Below are positions 52,948 to 53,770 of a DNA stretch of 53,770 nt, piece by piece. The notes beneath the pieces are model-generated. The model worked only from the letters and a program-made list of their open reading frames with translations. It searched no databases and had not been told where the DNA came from. Source of the stretch: Campylobacteraceae bacterium (GTDB taxonomy: Bacteria; Campylobacterota; Campylobacteria; Campylobacterales; Sulfurovaceae); the NCBI GenBank assembly GCA_027034975.1, contig JALVWQ010000016.1:1-53770 (forward strand), given 5' to 3'. The stretch's first letter is position 1. The number at the start of each line of letters is the position of its first letter. A program made the translations under genes and the position numbers.

Positions 52948-53770
52948 ATGAAAGATGTTATAGCATTCTTAAAAGAGCATGGTAATTTAAAAATAATAGA
53001 TGAACCGTTAGATGTGGAATTAGAGATACCACATATTGCATACTTAGAGGTAAAGAAAAAAGACTCTCGCCCACTACTCTTTACAAAGCCAATATATAAA
53101 GCTAAAAATATTGAGTACGATACCCCAGTATTAATGAATATCTTTGCAAATAAAGATATTACAAGAAAGATTTTTGGTAAAGAGCCAGATGATATTGGTA
53201 ACTCTATAGATTCTCTTATGAAGTTCAAGCCACCAAAAGGCTTAATGGAAAAGATTAAGATGCTTCCAACACTAATGCAGTTAAAAAATGTATTCCCTAA
53301 ACGCTCTAAAAATAGGGGAGAGTGCCAAGAGGTTGTAATTCAAGGTAGCGACATTGATTTAGATAAACTACCAATTCTTAAAACTTGGGAAGAAGATGGC
53401 GGGCGATTTATAACTATGGGGCAGGTATATACCCAAAGTTTAGATGGCAATATGCAAAATGTGGGAATGTATCGACTGCAACAGTTAGATAATAACAAAT
53501 TAGCGATGCACTGGCAGATACATAAAGATGCAAGTAACTTTTTTGACCAATACGCTAAAGCTGGCAAAAAGATGCCAGTATCTATTGGAATTGGTGGCGA
53601 CCCACTCTATATTTGGTGTGGGCAGGCACCTATGCCTCATGGTATGTTTGAACTGTTGCTTTATGGATTTATTCGTAACAAGAATGCAAGGCTTGTTAAA
53701 TCTATTACTAACGATATTTATGTACCAAGCGATGTAGATTTTGTAATCGAAGGGTATGTAGACCCAACAA
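52948..53770 (+). CDS. UbiD-family decarboxylase, 3' end outside window
   Basis: The first 274 codons of a UbiD-like prenylated-FMN decarboxylase. Seen: IAFLKEHGNLKIIDEPLDVELEIPHIA, GSDIDLDKLPILKTWEEDGGRFIT, MQNVGMYRLQQLD, MHWQIHKDASNFF and VSIGIGGDPLYIW. This family includes UbiD and the menaquinone-pathway decarboxylase used with the futalosine route, which fits the deaminase in the same window (11078-12289). Which one it is cannot be settled from the N-terminal part. RBS AAGG seven bases before the ATG. No stop before the window edge. Confidence 0.9.
   Translation, partial: MKDVIAFLKEHGNLKIIDEPLDVELEIPHIAYLEVKKKDSRPLLFTKPIYKAKNIEYDTPVLMNIFANKDITRKIFGKEPDDIGNSIDSLMKFKPPKGLMEKIKMLPTLMQLKNVFPKRSKNRGECQEVVIQGSDIDLDKLPILKTWEEDGGRFITMGQVYTQSLDGNMQNVGMYRLQQLDNNKLAMHWQIHKDASNFFDQYAKAGKKMPVSIGIGGDPLYIWCGQAPMPHGMFELLLYGFIRNKNARLVKSITNDIYVPSDVDFVIEGYVDPT

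Noticed and set aside
1-53770. CRISPR arrays, tRNA and rRNA genes, prophage or intact IS elements
   Set aside because: Looked for in all intergenic gaps by eye; no repeat-spacer pattern, cloverleaf T-loop, integrase or transposase was seen.

Overview
The window looks like the chromosome of a Gram-negative, AT-rich member of the Campylobacterota (former Epsilonproteobacteria). Three things point there: protein sequences and gene order familiar from that group (pyrD - M16 peptidase - dapA - SDR/enoyl-ACP reductase; inositol-monophosphatase family gene - accD; aroQ - pepP/Q - folK - flhF); an aminofutalosine-deaminase-like enzyme plus a UbiD-family decarboxylase, as expected for futalosine-type menaquinone synthesis; and promoters that mostly show a TATAAT -10 box with no clear -35. 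KdsA and LpxB show an LPS outer membrane. A marine or sulfidic, sulfur-cycling relative such as Sulfurovum fits the NhaD antiporter, SulP transporter and FTR-rhodanese fusion, but the genus is inference.

Layout. 1-3.7 kb: end of kdsA (incomplete) and a DUF3108 protein (minus), then der-trpS (plus). 3.8-8.3 kb: a minus-strand run with an outer-membrane barrel protein, murI, rho, a Crp/Fnr-like regulator, arsC and a LolA-like carrier. 8.6-12.3 kb: HU, dnaJ, a Dabb protein, recR and the aminofutalosine deaminase. 12.3-16.6 kb: aroQ, an M24 peptidase, folK, flhF and mnmA. 16.7-19.7 kb: a cold-shock protein with a long structured leader, then speA-cysE. 19.7-28.8 kb: a minus run with a degenerate PAS/Fis regulator pair, metE, a small HTH protein, nadE, an FTR-rhodanese fusion and dsbD. 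28.9-38.9 kb: a DUF255 thioredoxin-fold protein (plus), then minus-strand unknown periplasmic protein, pgsA, fabL-like, dapA, M16 peptidase, pyrD, cysS and recO. 39.0-46.3 kb: plus-strand IMPase-family gene, accD, a thiE-like gene without a normal start codon, nhaD, a methyltransferase, an ABC-F ATPase, and LysE and TSUP transporters. 46.3-50.3 kb: a SulP transporter, a broken alpha/beta hydrolase, a secreted ClpP-fold protein and two small membrane proteins. 50.4-53.8 kb: pyrF, a cyclophilin, lpxB and the start of a UbiD-type decarboxylase.

Most genes are housekeeping: cell envelope, amino acid, pyrimidine, folate, NAD and lipid synthesis, tRNA charging and modification, and thiol redox. No tRNA or rRNA gene, CRISPR array, prophage or intact insertion sequence was found. 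The unusual content lies between genes and at starts: a three-copy repeat beginning GAAACTTTCAT at three gene borders; a roughly 166-bp imperfect palindrome between the cyclophilin gene and lpxB; a large hairpin between the LolA-like and HU genes; and a ThiE-like frame whose only well-placed start is ATA. An flhF with no flagellar gene within 10 kb and a decayed NtrB/NtrC-like pair also deserve attention. No clearly new multi-gene system was identified.
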